64,000 nucleotides of DNA from Dubosiella muris (GTDB taxonomy: Bacteria; Bacillota_I; Bacilli_A; Erysipelotrichales; Erysipelotrichaceae), in NCBI RefSeq assembly GCF_004793885.1, contig NZ_SRYG01000002.1, forward strand, positions 1 to 64,000. The letters are read 5' to 3'. Both the position numbers and the translations under genes were made by a program. Below the pieces are notes generated by a model. It had not been told where the DNA came from. It saw only the letters and a list, made by a program, of their open reading frames with translations, and did not search any database. Shown piece after piece: positions 49,819-61,029 of this stretch (within the stretch, counting starts at the first letter, position 1; each line of letters begins with the position of its first letter).

Positions 49819-51298
49819 AGTCCATCTCCTTTTCTAGTTGTTTTAAGTAATCGAGCAGCGCGTGCCAGACGACATACTCGGCGTACGTATCCATCATGCA
49901 GTACACCCGGATGGCGTGCTGGATGAGCTGCTTTTCGTTTTCGTCGGCCCGGTCGTAGTGCCGGTAGGCGAACACCGCGTTCATCCCGTCCTGGATATCC
50001 AGATCCTGGTACGAGTAGTCGGCGTTAAACACCGGCAAAACGCTTTTAAGCGAGTAGTGGCCCCGCATCCGGTTGTCGTAGTACAACCCCTGCTCGAACG
50101 GCTTGGACAAGTCGATCATCCGCGAGTACACTTCCTCGAGACGCTGCGCGTACTGGGGAAACTGCATGCCAAGCTGGACGAGCCGCAGCTTTTCGGCGCC
50201 CTCCATGTTGTACACTAAAATCGACCCTTTTTTCGGAATGTTTTCCAGCAGCGACTCGATAAACGCCTCGCGGCAGTCCCCGGTCGCGAAAAAATCCATA
50301 TGGGATAGCGTTCCGTCCTTTTGCTCGACATGCAAAGAGTATTGAAAGCACAGCACGTCGAAAGGATGCATGTTCGGGTACGGGGGAACCGGAAACGTGT
50401 CCCATTCAAAATCAAGATAGGAAATGGGATATTCCACCTGCTCCATCCACGTGGACAGTGCGAACGCGTCGCAAAACGGCGCTTGCGTTTTCGACGCCAT
50501 GAACTGCGCGTACTGCAACGCGAATCCTTCCATCTCGTCCGGATCCATCTCGCAAATGCGGCGGACGCCGTTTTCGTACGCGTCCAGCTTGGCGCGCGAG
50601 GTCGTCAAAAACAAAACCGAGTCGTCCGGCTCGTTTTGATCCTGGAAACATAAGTCGTAATAAGCGCATTTGCGCCCCGTCGTGCAGGCGCGGGTGCGCT
50701 GGGCGGGCGGCTGCTCTTTTTCCAGCAGCGCGCAAGTCTGGTCGATTAAAACGTCGAGATCGAGCTCGCATTCTTCCAGCAGCTCGCGAATCGTCTTGTT
50801 GGCTTTGTTGCGCTTGTTGAAAAGCGAATCGCTGCGAATCAAAAGCTTGGACAAGTCCAGCTCCTGCTCCCGCACATAGTCCTTGTTCAAATAGACGCTG
50901 TAAATCTGATCTACCTTGTAGCCAAGCCGTTCCAGGATCTGGACGTCGATCGCGATGTGCAAAATCTCGCTTTCCTTTGGATACGCGCTCAAAAACGGAT
51001 AGTACAGCACGAGTCCGCGCTCCGTTTTTTGGAGGGCCGGAATTTTCGTGCGCAACGTCTTGTACTCGAACCGCGCGAACCGCACGACTTCGTTTTCCGC
51101 GATCAGCGCCGCGCTTTGCGCGTTGGAGTCCCCCGTTTTGCCGACCGCGCTTTGCTCGAATCCGAGAAAGCGGCTCCACAACGACGAAAACGACGTTTCC
51201 ATATGGTAAAAGTTTTCCTGCTTTAATTTTTTATGTCTACTGTTCCACGCATATCGTTGGCAACGCTGCGCATGGAGAATGTCACTGACGTGTATCAT
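49811..51298 (-). CDS. DUF2779 family protein with Cas4-like N-terminal part
   Basis: The protein has 495 residues. The C-terminal half is DUF2779 (SYLDFEWDTFPVPPYPNMHPFD, then a nuclease-like ILVYNMEGAEKLRL and MRGHYSLKSVLPVF), resembling DEDD exonucleases. The N-terminal half recalls RecB/Cas4 nucleases, with cysteines at HAQRC near residue 12 and CTTGRKCAYYDLC near 245 that could hold an iron-sulfur cluster. I start at 51298 after GGTGATGAA. The role is unknown; DNA processing is likely. Confidence 0.78.
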   Translation of the reverse strand: MIHVSDILHAQRCQRYAWNSRHKKLKQENFYHMETSFSSLWSRFLGFEQSAVGKTGDSNAQSAALIAENEVVRFARFEYKTLRTKIPALQKTERGLVLYYPFLSAYPKESEILHIAIDVQILERLGYKVDQIYSVYLNKDYVREQELDLSKLLIRSDSLFNKRNKANKTIRELLEECELDLDVLIDQTCALLEKEQPPAQRTRACTTGRKCAYYDLCFQDQNEPDDSVLFLTTSRAKLDAYENGVRRICEMDPDEMEGFALQYAQFMASKTQAPFCDAFALSTWMEQVEYPISYLDFEWDTFPVPPYPNMHPFDVLCFQYSLHVEQKDGTLSHMDFFATGDCREAFIESLLENIPKKGSILVYNMEGAEKLRLVQLGMQFPQYAQRLEEVYSRMIDLSKPFEQGLYYDNRMRGHYSLKSVLPVFNADYSYQDLDIQDGMNAVFAYRHYDRADENEKQLIQHAIRVYCMMDTYAEYVVWHALLDYLKQLEKEMDYA

Positions 51299-51372
51299 TT
51301 CATCACCAGCCTTATCATACACAATCCGCCTGCCTTGTGCCAAACGGAACGAGCCGCAGCTCCTGATTTTTT

Positions 51373-52551
51373 CTATTCGTTTTCATATTCGCTTTCCAAA
51401 TACTCCCGTCGCTCGAGCCGTCCTTTGGCGTCTTCCTTGATCAGCTGGTACAAACACGAGAAAACCGGAATAAAGAGAACCATCCCGATCACGCCGGCCA
51501 GATTGGCGCCAAGCGTCACGGCAACCATGACATAAATTGGCGGCAGCCCCACGGATTTTCCAACCACGTTGGGATAAATGAAGTTTCCCTCCACTTGCTG
51601 AATGCAAACAAACAATATCATAAAGTAAACGCCCTGCATTGGACTTTCGATCGCGATAAAGAGCGCCGAAATGATGGCGGCGCACAACGCTCCGAACATC
51701 GGAATGAGCGCTCCGATGCCGACAAGGATCCCGCTCAAAAACGCGAACGGCATCCGGAACAGCGACGAGAACGCGATCACGAGCGTGCCAAGAATCAAGC
51801 ATTCCGTGCACGTGCCGCTAATGTAGTTGGTGAACGTGTTGCGCACCAGCTGCAAAACGTGGATCGTCTTCTTGTAGTGGGCGCCGGACAAGTACGCCTT
51901 CATGAGCACGTGCCCTTCCTTGACGACGGCTTTCTTGTGAAACAGGACGATGATCGAGAACATGATCGCGATTAGCGACGAAAACAAAATCGAGAACGTG
52001 TTCGAAACGACCGAGTATACGGAGCCGACGATTTCGCTCACGTTGCCGGAAACGACCCATTGCAGCACGCTGTCGATCATGGAGGAAATGTTGCCCAGAT
52101 CGGCGTTGAGCGTGCGCAGCCACGAGTGGACGAGCGGAACGGGCTTGGAGGCGTAGTACGCCCAATGGTAAAGATTGTAGATCGTTTTGGGCATAACGGC
52201 GATGATCGTCTGCATGCTGGAGGCCACGCGCGGCACGACGATGAGCGCGAACACGAGCAGCAGCGCGACGATGACGAAAATGGCGCCGACGTTGGCGAAA
52301 AAGCGAATCGCTTTGTTTTCCTTTCGTTTCCCCGCGAAGCAAACCATGCGGACGAGATTGTTGGCGATGGTGTTCAGGACAAAGCCCATTCCCCCGCCAA
52401 TTAAAAACGGCATGCAAATATTGAGGACGAGTCCGAAGATCCAGAGGATCTTTTCAAAGTACAGGGCGAGCATCGCGATGGCCACGCCAAATAAAATGAT
52501 TCGCCGGTAAAGATTTTCCTTTTCTTTCATTGGTTTTGATATTTTCAGCAT
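51373..52551 (-). CDS. AI-2E family transporter
   Basis: The protein has 392 residues with about eight membrane segments. LSGILVGIGALIPMFGALCAAIISAL and VEGNFIYPNVVGKSVGLPPIYVMVAVTLGANLAGVIGM are the family core. Relatives export autoinducer-2 or act as sodium/proton antiporters. I start at 52551, eight bases after GGAG; MKEKEN at 52530 is an alternative. An extended -10 (TGCTAAAAT) lies at 52587-52592 on the minus strand. Confidence 0.88.
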   Translation of the reverse strand: MLKISKPMKEKENLYRRIILFGVAIAMLALYFEKILWIFGLVLNICMPFLIGGGMGFVLNTIANNLVRMVCFAGKRKENKAIRFFANVGAIFVIVALLLVFALIVVPRVASSMQTIIAVMPKTIYNLYHWAYYASKPVPLVHSWLRTLNADLGNISSMIDSVLQWVVSGNVSEIVGSVYSVVSNTFSILFSSLIAIMFSIIVLFHKKAVVKEGHVLMKAYLSGAHYKKTIHVLQLVRNTFTNYISGTCTECLILGTLVIAFSSLFRMPFAFLSGILVGIGALIPMFGALCAAIISALFIAIESPMQGVYFMILFVCIQQVEGNFIYPNVVGKSVGLPPIYVMVAVTLGANLAGVIGMVLFIPVFSCLYQLIKEDAKGRLERREYLESEYENE

Positions 52552-52586
52552 AGGTTGACTCCATGATTCCCAGTGGTTTACTTTTA

Positions 52587-52692
52587 ATTTTAGCATAATT
52601 TAAAGCGGTTTGACGGGAAATGCGTGCAAAATGAAAGAAATTGAAAAGATGAAACAATATGCTTTGACAAACGGAAAGTCGTGGTGTATGAA
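52587..52692. promoter_or_regulatory. Divergent promoters for the AI-2E transporter and pyrG
   Basis: Minus strand: TGC-TAAAAT (52587-52592) extended -10. Plus strand: perfect TTGACA (52664-52669), 17 bases, TATGAA (52687-52692) for pyrG. Confidence 0.6.
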
Positions 52693-52720
52693 TAGCTTTG
52701 TTAAAATAGGTAGGTGGAAT

Positions 52721-54352
<1,632 letters not shown>

Positions 54353-54365
54353 AGCGGTTTTGTTT

Positions 54366-54397
54366 GTCCTTTTCTTTTTTGAAAAGGACTTTTTTTA
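54366..54397 (+). terminator. Terminator of pyrG
   Basis: GTCCTTTTC / GAAAAGGAC nine-base stem, six-T loop, then eight T. Confidence 0.88.
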
Positions 54398-54461
54398 CGG
54401 TTTGTGAAAAACATGTGGTAAAAGATGGTATGATGTTTTGGAGAAAAAAGGAGAAGAGAGA

Positions 54462-56549
54462 ATGAAAATCGTTGACAAGTATTTTGGATGTGATGTCTTC
54501 AGCAAACGGGAGATGGAAAAATATTTGCCGAATTCCATTTATAAACAAATGGTCAAGGTCATGGAAGACGGCGACGAGCTGCCGCCGCAAATCGCCGACG
54601 TCGTCGCCAACGCGATGAAAGACTGGGCGATGGACAAAGGGGCGACCCACTACACCCACTGGTTCCAGCCGATGACCGGCATCACCGCGGAAAAGCACGA
54701 CGCCTTCATCAATCCGACCGGCCCGAACACGGTCATTTCGGATTTCCGGGGCAAGGAGCTCATCAAAGGCGAGCCGGACGCGTCCAGCTTTCCAAGCGGC
54801 GGATTGCGCGCGACGTTTGAGGCCCGGGGCTATACGGCGTGGGATCCGACCAGCTATGCATTCGTCAAGGAAAAGACGTTGTACATTCCGACGCTGTTTT
54901 GCTCGTACGACGGCAGCGCCCTGGACAAAAAGACGCCGCTGCTGCGCTCGATCGACGCGCTCAACACGTCGGCGGTGCGCCTGCTCAACCTGATGGGCTA
55001 CGACACGAAGAAAATCAATATCACCGTCGGTCCGGAGCAGGAGTACTTTCTCATCGACGAGGCGATGTACAAGCAGCGCCTGGATTTGATGGTCACGGGA
55101 CGGACGCTTTTTGGCGCCCCGCCCGTCAAGGGACAGGAGCTGGACGACCATTATTTCGGCAATATTAACGAGCGTGTGAAAGCGTACATGGAGGAAGTGG
55201 ACGAGGAGCTTTGGAAACTGGGCGTATTCGCCAAGACCGAGCACAAAGAAGTGGCGCCTTGCCAGTTCGAACTGGCGCCGGTGTATACTTCGACCAACCA
55301 GGCCAACGACCAAAACCAGCTGACGATGGAAATCCTGCAGCGGTGCGCGACCCGGCATGGCTTTGTGTGCCTGCTACATGAAAAGCCGTTTGAAGGCATC
55401 AATGGCTCGGGCAAGCACAACAACTGGTCGTTTACGACCGACGAAGGCGAAAACGTGCTCGAGCCGGGCGACTCCCCGCAAGACAACATCCGCTTTTTGA
55501 CGATGCTGGCCGCCATCATCAAGGGCGTCGACGAGTATCAGGACTTGCTGCGGATCTCGGTGGCGAGCGCGGGCAACGACCACCGTCTGGGCGCCAACGA
55601 GGCACCGCCGGCCATTATCTCGATTTACTTGGGCGAGGAGCTGACGAGTATTTTGCAGGCAATCGAGGAAGGCCGCGAATACGTCGACCAGATCGACAAG
55701 AAGCTCGAGCTTGGCGTCAGCGCCCTGCCGCAAATCGCCAAGGACTCGACCGACCGCAACCGGACTTCCCCGTTCGCGTTTACCGGCAACAAATTCGAGT
55801 TCCGGATGCTTGGCTCCAATTTGAACATTTCGTGTCCGAACACGATTTTGAACACGATCGTGGCCGAGGAGCTCGACCAGTTCGCGACCGAGCTGGAATG
55901 CTATCCAAAGGAAATGATGACCGAGGCGCTCATTGGCATCGTGCGCCGGACGCTCAAAGAGCACAACCGCATCGTCTTTTCCGGCAACGGCTACAGCGAG
56001 GAGTGGAAACAGGAGGCCGCGCGCCGTGGCTTGCTTGAGCTGAAAACGACAGCCGACGCCCTGCCCCACTACACCGATCCGAAAAATCTGGCGCTTTTCG
56101 CCAAGCACAACGTGTACCAGCCTCACGAGCTGCACGCCCGCGAAAACATCTTGCTAACAAACTACTACCAGGTCATCGTGATCGAGGCCAAAACGATGAT
56201 TTACATGCTGCGCAAGGAGATTTTGCCGGCCATCTTCTCCTACGAAGCGAAACTGGCGCAAATCATCCAGACGAAAAAATCGTGCGGCATCGTGGCGCCA
56301 ATGGAAGAAAAGATTTTGAAAGACATCAACTCGCCGCTGGAAATCGTGTCCGACCACGTCGACAAGCTGGAGACGCTGCTGCAAGTCAATCCGGAAAGCG
56401 AAAAAGAGGCGGCGCGGTTCGCGGCCGACGCCTTGCTTCCGCTCATGGAAGCCATTCGCGCCCTGACGGATACGATCGAGAAAAACGTGTCGAAATCCGA
56501 ATGGCCGCTGCCGGACTACAATGATATTTTATTTAAGTCTTTTCAATAA
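54462..56549 (+). CDS. glnA: Glutamine synthetase type III
   Basis: The protein has 695 residues, the length of the large GlnN/GSIII type. THYTHWFQPMTGITAEKHDAF near residue 70, GGLRATFEARGYTAWDPTS near 115, ITVGPEQEYFL near 190 and GANEAPPAIISIYLG near 380 are characteristic. It joins ammonia to glutamate. I start at 54462 after AAGGAGAAGAGAGA rather than at 54438. GSIII is common in gut anaerobes. It follows pyrG, another glutamine-linked gene, but is transcribed separately. Confidence 0.95.
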   Translation: MKIVDKYFGCDVFSKREMEKYLPNSIYKQMVKVMEDGDELPPQIADVVANAMKDWAMDKGATHYTHWFQPMTGITAEKHDAFINPTGPNTVISDFRGKELIKGEPDASSFPSGGLRATFEARGYTAWDPTSYAFVKEKTLYIPTLFCSYDGSALDKKTPLLRSIDALNTSAVRLLNLMGYDTKKINITVGPEQEYFLIDEAMYKQRLDLMVTGRTLFGAPPVKGQELDDHYFGNINERVKAYMEEVDEELWKLGVFAKTEHKEVAPCQFELAPVYTSTNQANDQNQLTMEILQRCATRHGFVCLLHEKPFEGINGSGKHNNWSFTTDEGENVLEPGDSPQDNIRFLTMLAAIIKGVDEYQDLLRISVASAGNDHRLGANEAPPAIISIYLGEELTSILQAIEEGREYVDQIDKKLELGVSALPQIAKDSTDRNRTSPFAFTGNKFEFRMLGSNLNISCPNTILNTIVAEELDQFATELECYPKEMMTEALIGIVRRTLKEHNRIVFSGNGYSEEWKQEAARRGLLELKTTADALPHYTDPKNLALFAKHNVYQPHELHARENILLTNYYQVIVIEAKTMIYMLRKEILPAIFSYEAKLAQIIQTKKSCGIVAPMEEKILKDINSPLEIVSDHVDKLETLLQVNPESEKEAARFAADALLPLMEAIRALTDTIEKNVSKSEWPLPDYNDILFKSFQ

Positions 56550-56590
56550 TTTTCAATGTTTTCAAGTTTTAAATCTATTCCGTTACCGTT

Positions 56591-56596
56591 TACAAT
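56591..56596 (+). promoter_or_regulatory. -10 box of the first small lipoprotein gene
   Basis: TACAAT, 26 bases before the start codon. The -35 (TTTAAA) is weak. Confidence 0.4.
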
Positions 56597-56621
56597 AGTA
56601 AATGCATAGAGGAGGCAAATT

Positions 56622-57101
56622 ATGAATAAAAAATTCGTTTTAGGTGCTCTTTCGCTGTTCCTGTTGGCTGGATGTGGCACAAGCACAGATACAACTAAAG
56701 AAGAAACAAACGAAGAAGCAACGACAACGGTTGACGAAGCCGGTGGAGCGCAGTCGAGCGCGGAAGTAACGGACGCGGACGGCGCGGTTACGAAAGCGGA
56801 ACTGGAAGAGGAAAACGGAAAAATCACTTCGGTTTCGATCGACGTCATCGACAAAGACGGAAAATCGAAGAAAGAACTGGGTGACGAGTACAACATGAAG
56901 CAGGCTTCCGCCATTGGTAAAGAATGGTACGAGCAGGTAAAATACCTCGAACAGTTCATCATCGACAACGGAATCGACGCGGTGAAACTGAACGCGGACG
57001 GTTACGCGGAAAACGAAGACCTGAAATCCGGATGCACGATCAACTTGACGGACATCATGGAAGCAGTCAACGAAGCCAACAACAACAACGCCCAGAAATA
57101 A
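56622..57101 (+). CDS. Small FMN-binding-domain-like lipoprotein (paralogue 1)
   Basis: The protein has 159 residues. The signal peptide ends LSLFLLAGC with a lipobox. A Thr/Glu-rich linker is followed by a domain (about 55-150) with KITSVSIDVIDKDGKSKKEL and AIGKEWYEQVKYLEQFII, like repeats in cAD1-precursor-type FMN-binding lipoproteins. The canonical flavinylation DgATxS motif is not visible. The eight residues before the lipobox Cys (LSLFLLAG) resemble enterococcal pheromone cAD1. AGAGGAGGCAAATT precedes the ATG. Confidence 0.68.
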   Translation: MNKKFVLGALSLFLLAGCGTSTDTTKEETNEEATTTVDEAGGAQSSAEVTDADGAVTKAELEEENGKITSVSIDVIDKDGKSKKELGDEYNMKQASAIGKEWYEQVKYLEQFIIDNGIDAVKLNADGYAENEDLKSGCTINLTDIMEAVNEANNNNAQK

Positions 57102-57123
57102 GAAAACTGATTTTTAAGGCATA

Positions 57124-57148
57124 GACCTGCGCAAGCGGGTCTTTTTTT
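57124..57148 (+). terminator. Terminator of lipoprotein 1
   Basis: GACCTGC-GCAA-GCGGGTC with one T-G pair, then seven T. Confidence 0.85.
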
Positions 57149-57206
57149 ATAAGTTATACTTTTATAAAGACAACTTTTTGTTTTGTCTGGTTTGCGGTCA
57201 TTCCGA

Positions 57207-57234
57207 TTGAAACGCCCTTTGAAAGCGCTAGAAT
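57207..57234 (+). promoter_or_regulatory. Promoter of lipoprotein 2
   Basis: TTGAAA (57207-57212), 16 bases, TAGAAT (57229-57234). Confidence 0.6.
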
Positions 57235-57257
57235 AGAGTTAACAGGAGGCCAAGAAT

Positions 57258-57731
57258 ATGTACAAAAAAATCTCACTCGCAGCACTTTCCCTCGTCCTGC
57301 TCGCTGGATGCGCCAATGAAACCGCAAAAGAACCAGCCGCAGACGACACGGGCACGAAAGACATCGCAAACGAAACCATGAAAGGAACGTCCCAATACGA
57401 CAATGGCGGCATCGTCAATGCCACCGTTGAAAAAGAAGGAGAAAACCTTTCAAATGTCATGATCGAATTCGTGGACAAGGATGGAAACGCCATTACGGAA
57501 CTCGATCAGTTGTACGGGCCTGACAAAGACACCCAGACCAGTATCGACACGGAATGGCTGGATCAAGTCGACTATCTTGAAAACTACATCAAGGAGCATG
57601 GCGTTGATTCGATTACCGTGGATGAAAACGGAAAACCAACCAACGACGATTTGAAAGACTATGTCAGTCTGGACGTTCGTCCAATGCTCGAGGCAGTCAA
57701 GGGCGCCATCGGGAACGAAGCCGACGACTAA
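57258..57731 (+). CDS. Small FMN-binding-domain-like lipoprotein (paralogue 2)
   Basis: The protein has 157 residues. The signal peptide ends LSLVLLAGC. The domain aligns with the preceding gene: LSNVMIEFVDKDGNAITEL and WLDQVDYLENYIKEHGVDSITV match KITSVSIDVIDKDGK and WYEQVKYLEQFIIDNGIDAVKL. So the two arose by tandem duplication, but each has its own promoter and terminator. AGGAGGCCAAGAAT precedes the ATG. Function unknown. Confidence 0.68.
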   Translation: MYKKISLAALSLVLLAGCANETAKEPAADDTGTKDIANETMKGTSQYDNGGIVNATVEKEGENLSNVMIEFVDKDGNAITELDQLYGPDKDTQTSIDTEWLDQVDYLENYIKEHGVDSITVDENGKPTNDDLKDYVSLDVRPMLEAVKGAIGNEADD

Positions 57732-57760
57732 CAGAGAATTTCCTTCGTTATGAAATAAGA

Positions 57761-57796
57761 AAAAAAGCCGATTTGTGAAAGAACCGGCTTTTTTTG
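57761..57796. terminator. Convergent bidirectional terminator
   Basis: AAAAAAGCCG / CGGCTTTTTT with a 14-base loop, between lipoprotein 2 and the LUD gene. Confidence 0.75.
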
Positions 57797-57799
57797 GCG

Positions 57800-58429
57800 T
57801 CAAAACCCGAGATTGTCGTTGACAAGAATCACATGGATGCGTTCCGGATGTCTGGAAAAGCGGGTAATCAAAAACTGACAGCAAATCGTATCCGGCGACT
57901 TGCAGTCGAAGCAGGTGCCGGTTTTCGCGCACGGCGTATTTAAATCGAAACGCTGGGCGTTGATCGGAGCCGCCACGTTGCGCGCCCGCTTCATCGCCTC
58001 GTCGACATCCGAGCACACTTTGTTCATTCCCGCGATGAAAATCACGCGGCGCGGTCCTTGCGCGATGGCCGACACCCGGTTGGCGTTGCCGTCGATGTTG
58101 ACAAGCACCCCGTCTCTTGACAGCGCGTTGATCCCGGACAAAAAGACGTCCGCGTCGTAGGCGGCCAGCATCGCGGCCCGCTTGTCTTCGCACTCGTCCC
58201 GGTCGATAAACGTGTAGTCTTTCGTTTTCAGCGCGTCCTTCAACCCGATTTCCTCCACGCTGACGCCTCCGCCCATCGTAATCGTGCTGTGCTTTGGAAT
58301 GAGGTCCAGGGCGATGCGCAGCGCTTCCTCGCGGCTGGCGGCGTAATGGCCTGTCATATTCCGGCTCGCCAGTCCCTTGATGACGACTTGCGCCAGTTTG
58401 GCGTTGCGCAAGCTTTCAAAATCATTCAT
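57800..58429 (-). CDS. LUD-domain (lactate utilisation-like) protein
   Basis: The protein has 209 residues of the DUF162/LUD group. TITMGGGVSVEEIGLKDAL near residue 50, ADVFLSGINALSRDGVLVNIDGNANRVSAIAQGP near 95 and the C-terminal CAKTGTCFDCKSPDTICC match single-domain LUD proteins. Relatives belong to LutABC-type lactate oxidation, but no LutA or LutB is nearby, so the role is open. I start at 58429 after AGGAGAAAGAGT. Confidence 0.87.
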   Translation of the reverse strand: MNDFESLRNAKLAQVVIKGLASRNMTGHYAASREEALRIALDLIPKHSTITMGGGVSVEEIGLKDALKTKDYTFIDRDECEDKRAAMLAAYDADVFLSGINALSRDGVLVNIDGNANRVSAIAQGPRRVIFIAGMNKVCSDVDEAMKRARNVAAPINAQRFDLNTPCAKTGTCFDCKSPDTICCQFLITRFSRHPERIHVILVNDNLGF

Positions 58430-58506
58430 ACTCTTTCTCCTTTGTGTTCCCTTCCATCTTATCAAATCCATAGACTGAAAAAAAGATGCCCGGCATCCAG
58501 GCATCT

Positions 58507-61029
58507 TTATTTCAAATGTTTTCTTAGCTCGTTTAAAACGACATCCACGTCGATCGGCTTTGGAATATGGGCGTCCATGCCCGCTTCCCTCGCCTTTTTG
58601 GCGTCGTCGACAAACGCGTCGGCCGTCATCGCGAAAATCGGCACGTCGCGATCTTTTCTTCGCAGCGCCCGAATGGCTTTCGTGCTTTCAAATCCATTCA
58701 TTTTTGGCATCCGGATATCCATGAGCACCGCGTCGTAGTAGCCCGCTGGCGAACGGGCGAACATGTCCAGCGCCTCCTGGCCGTTTTGGGCCCACTCCAG
58801 CAAAAAGCCTTCCTCCTCGAGCAAGTCGTGGGCGATTTCCCAGTTCAGCTCGTTGTCCTCGGCCACAAGCAGGCGCCGGCCGGCGAACGAGAACGTTTCC
58901 GGTTTGGCGGCTGGCTCGGTTCCGGTCTGCCGGTTGGCGAACGGAACGAGTCCGGCATACAGCGAAGAGGCGAACAACGGCTTTTGAATGAATCCGTCGA
59001 CGCCGGCATCCAAGGCTTCTTGCTCGAAATCCGACCAGTCGTACGCGGAAATCAAAATGATCGGGATGTGGTCGTCCAGCGTTTTGCGGATTTGGCGCGC
59101 GATCTCGATTCCATCCAGATCGTCCAGCTTCCAGTCCAGAAGAATCGTGTCGTAGCGCTTTTGGCGCAGACAGGAAAGCGTCTGGTGCCCGTCCGTGATG
59201 TAGTCGGCGCGAATGCCGATTTCCGCCAAAGCCGACTGTGCCGTTTGGCAAAGCTGCTCGTCGTCGTCGACAAGAAGCATCGTCCAGTTTGGCAGACAAA
59301 GTTTTTCATCCGGATTGGGCGCTTTTTCCAAATCCACCACGATGTGGAACGTGCTGCCCTCGTTGACTTTGCTGTCGATCAAAATCTCGCCATGCATCGC
59401 GTCCACGATGTGTTTGGTAATCGCCATGCCAAGGCCGCTGCCTTCCGTGCGCGTGACGCGCAAGTGGTCGTCGCGGGCGAACGATTCGAAAATGACTTTC
59501 TTAAAGTCCTCGCTAAACCCGATTCCCGTATCCGACACGATAAAATGGACTTCGACGTTTTGATCGGAAACCGAAGACGCCTTCTCGTACAAACCGATAC
59601 GAATGCTGCCCTGTTCAGGCGTGAACTTGATCGCGTTGGACATAAGGTTGAGCAGCACTTGATTGAGGCGCAGCGCGTCGCAATACACGTTTTCAGTGAT
59701 GATGTTCGAAACCGAGACGTCGAAATTTTGATGTTTCGCCTTCATTTGCGGCTGCACGAGCGCGACGAGGTCGTTGACGATCGTCTTCAGGGACACGATG
59801 TCGTTGGACAACGTCATTTTTCCGCTCTCGATTTTCGACATGTCCAATATGTCGTTGATCAACCCAAGCAAATGCTTGCTGGAGAGCGTGATGCGCTTCA
59901 AGCAATGAAGCACCCGGTTCTTGTCGTCGATGTTCGTCGTGGCGATCGCCGTCATCCCGATGATCGCGTTCATCGGCGTACGGATATCGTGGGACATGTT
60001 GGACAAAAACTCGCTCTTGGCCTGGTTGGCTTTTTGCGCCTCGACTTTCAGCTTTTCCGACACCTTGATTTGCTCCCGGGAGTAAATGTAGTAGCGGTAA
60101 AACAAGTAAAACAAGCCGGCCAAAATAATGAGCGTGCCGCCAATGTACAAGGTCAAGTCGGTTCTTGTCATGTCGTTGACGATGTTGTTGATGGGGCCAA
60201 ACGGAAGTTCCGTAATCAAATACCACTCTGAATACGGCAGCGGCGTGGCGAAAATGTAGCTTTCCTGCCCGTTTTCGCTCAGCACCCCGGTAAAATCCTC
60301 GTTTTTGTCAATCGCCTGTTTCAGCTCGGCTAGTTTTTCCGTGTTTTTCTCGTCCTTCCACTTTTCAAAATACGTTCCGGCGAACTCGTGTCCGAACTCG
60401 CCCGAGTCGCGGATGACATACGTTCCGCCTTTTCGAATGATGGCCGATTCCACCATGGACGAGTTCTCGCTTTGAAACAGCGACTCCGCCAGCGAGGAAG
60501 CCGGAAATCCGACAACGAGCGCGACCGATTTTTCATCGCCTGGCATGGGATAGGAAACCGGATAGCTGAACAAGATCGTCCGCTCGCCATTGTCGCCAAG
60601 AACCGAGGCGATTTGCGTCTTGTCCTGCACCAGCGCCTCGACAAACTCCCTGGAGCCTTTGATGACAATCGGATCGCCATACACTGTGACGAATTTGTCG
60701 TCATCCATGTACAGCGACGCGCATTCGAAACCACGCAGGCGGGCTTCCTGCTCCAAACCGGCGAAAAACGCCGTTTCGTTTTCCGAAAGATCCAAACCGT
60801 CGACGAGCGCCTTCAACTGCATAATGCGCAGCTCGACAATCGTTTGAAAGTGCTGGATGTTTTTCTCGTTGATGCCTTTCATGTAAATTTCGCCGATCTC
60901 GTCAATCGAATTGCGGCTTTTTTGATTCGTGCAGTAAAACACGAAACTGAACATAAAGGCGGTGACGAAACAAAAAACAACAAACGAAAGAACGAGTTTG
61001 CGCGGAATCGTCAATTTCTTACGCTTCAT
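58507..61029 (-). CDS. Hybrid sensor histidine kinase with two receiver domains
   Basis: The protein has 840 residues. Two membrane segments (about 12-32 and 292-314) flank an external Cache-like sensor domain of about 255 residues. Then: phosphoacceptor H347 in NMSHDIRTPMNAIIG, ATPase domain (NLMSNAIKFTPEQG, SDTGIGFSEDF, GSGLGMAI), receiver 1 with D632 (ILLDWKLDDLDG) and receiver 2 with D771 (VLMDIRMPKMNG). It overlaps the Hpt gene by 11 bases and is last in the set. It likely senses an external small molecule and feeds the Hpt protein. Confidence 0.92.
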   Translation of the reverse strand: MKRKKLTIPRKLVLSFVVFCFVTAFMFSFVFYCTNQKSRNSIDEIGEIYMKGINEKNIQHFQTIVELRIMQLKALVDGLDLSENETAFFAGLEQEARLRGFECASLYMDDDKFVTVYGDPIVIKGSREFVEALVQDKTQIASVLGDNGERTILFSYPVSYPMPGDEKSVALVVGFPASSLAESLFQSENSSMVESAIIRKGGTYVIRDSGEFGHEFAGTYFEKWKDEKNTEKLAELKQAIDKNEDFTGVLSENGQESYIFATPLPYSEWYLITELPFGPINNIVNDMTRTDLTLYIGGTLIILAGLFYLFYRYYIYSREQIKVSEKLKVEAQKANQAKSEFLSNMSHDIRTPMNAIIGMTAIATTNIDDKNRVLHCLKRITLSSKHLLGLINDILDMSKIESGKMTLSNDIVSLKTIVNDLVALVQPQMKAKHQNFDVSVSNIITENVYCDALRLNQVLLNLMSNAIKFTPEQGSIRIGLYEKASSVSDQNVEVHFIVSDTGIGFSEDFKKVIFESFARDDHLRVTRTEGSGLGMAITKHIVDAMHGEILIDSKVNEGSTFHIVVDLEKAPNPDEKLCLPNWTMLLVDDDEQLCQTAQSALAEIGIRADYITDGHQTLSCLRQKRYDTILLDWKLDDLDGIEIARQIRKTLDDHIPIILISAYDWSDFEQEALDAGVDGFIQKPLFASSLYAGLVPFANRQTGTEPAAKPETFSFAGRRLLVAEDNELNWEIAHDLLEEEGFLLEWAQNGQEALDMFARSPAGYYDAVLMDIRMPKMNGFESTKAIRALRRKDRDVPIFAMTADAFVDDAKKAREAGMDAHIPKPIDVDVVLNELRKHLK

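Noticed and set aside
58567-60231. 554-codon plus-strand frame opposite the histidine kinase
   Set aside because: Shadow frame. The minus-strand kinase has every catalytic motif.
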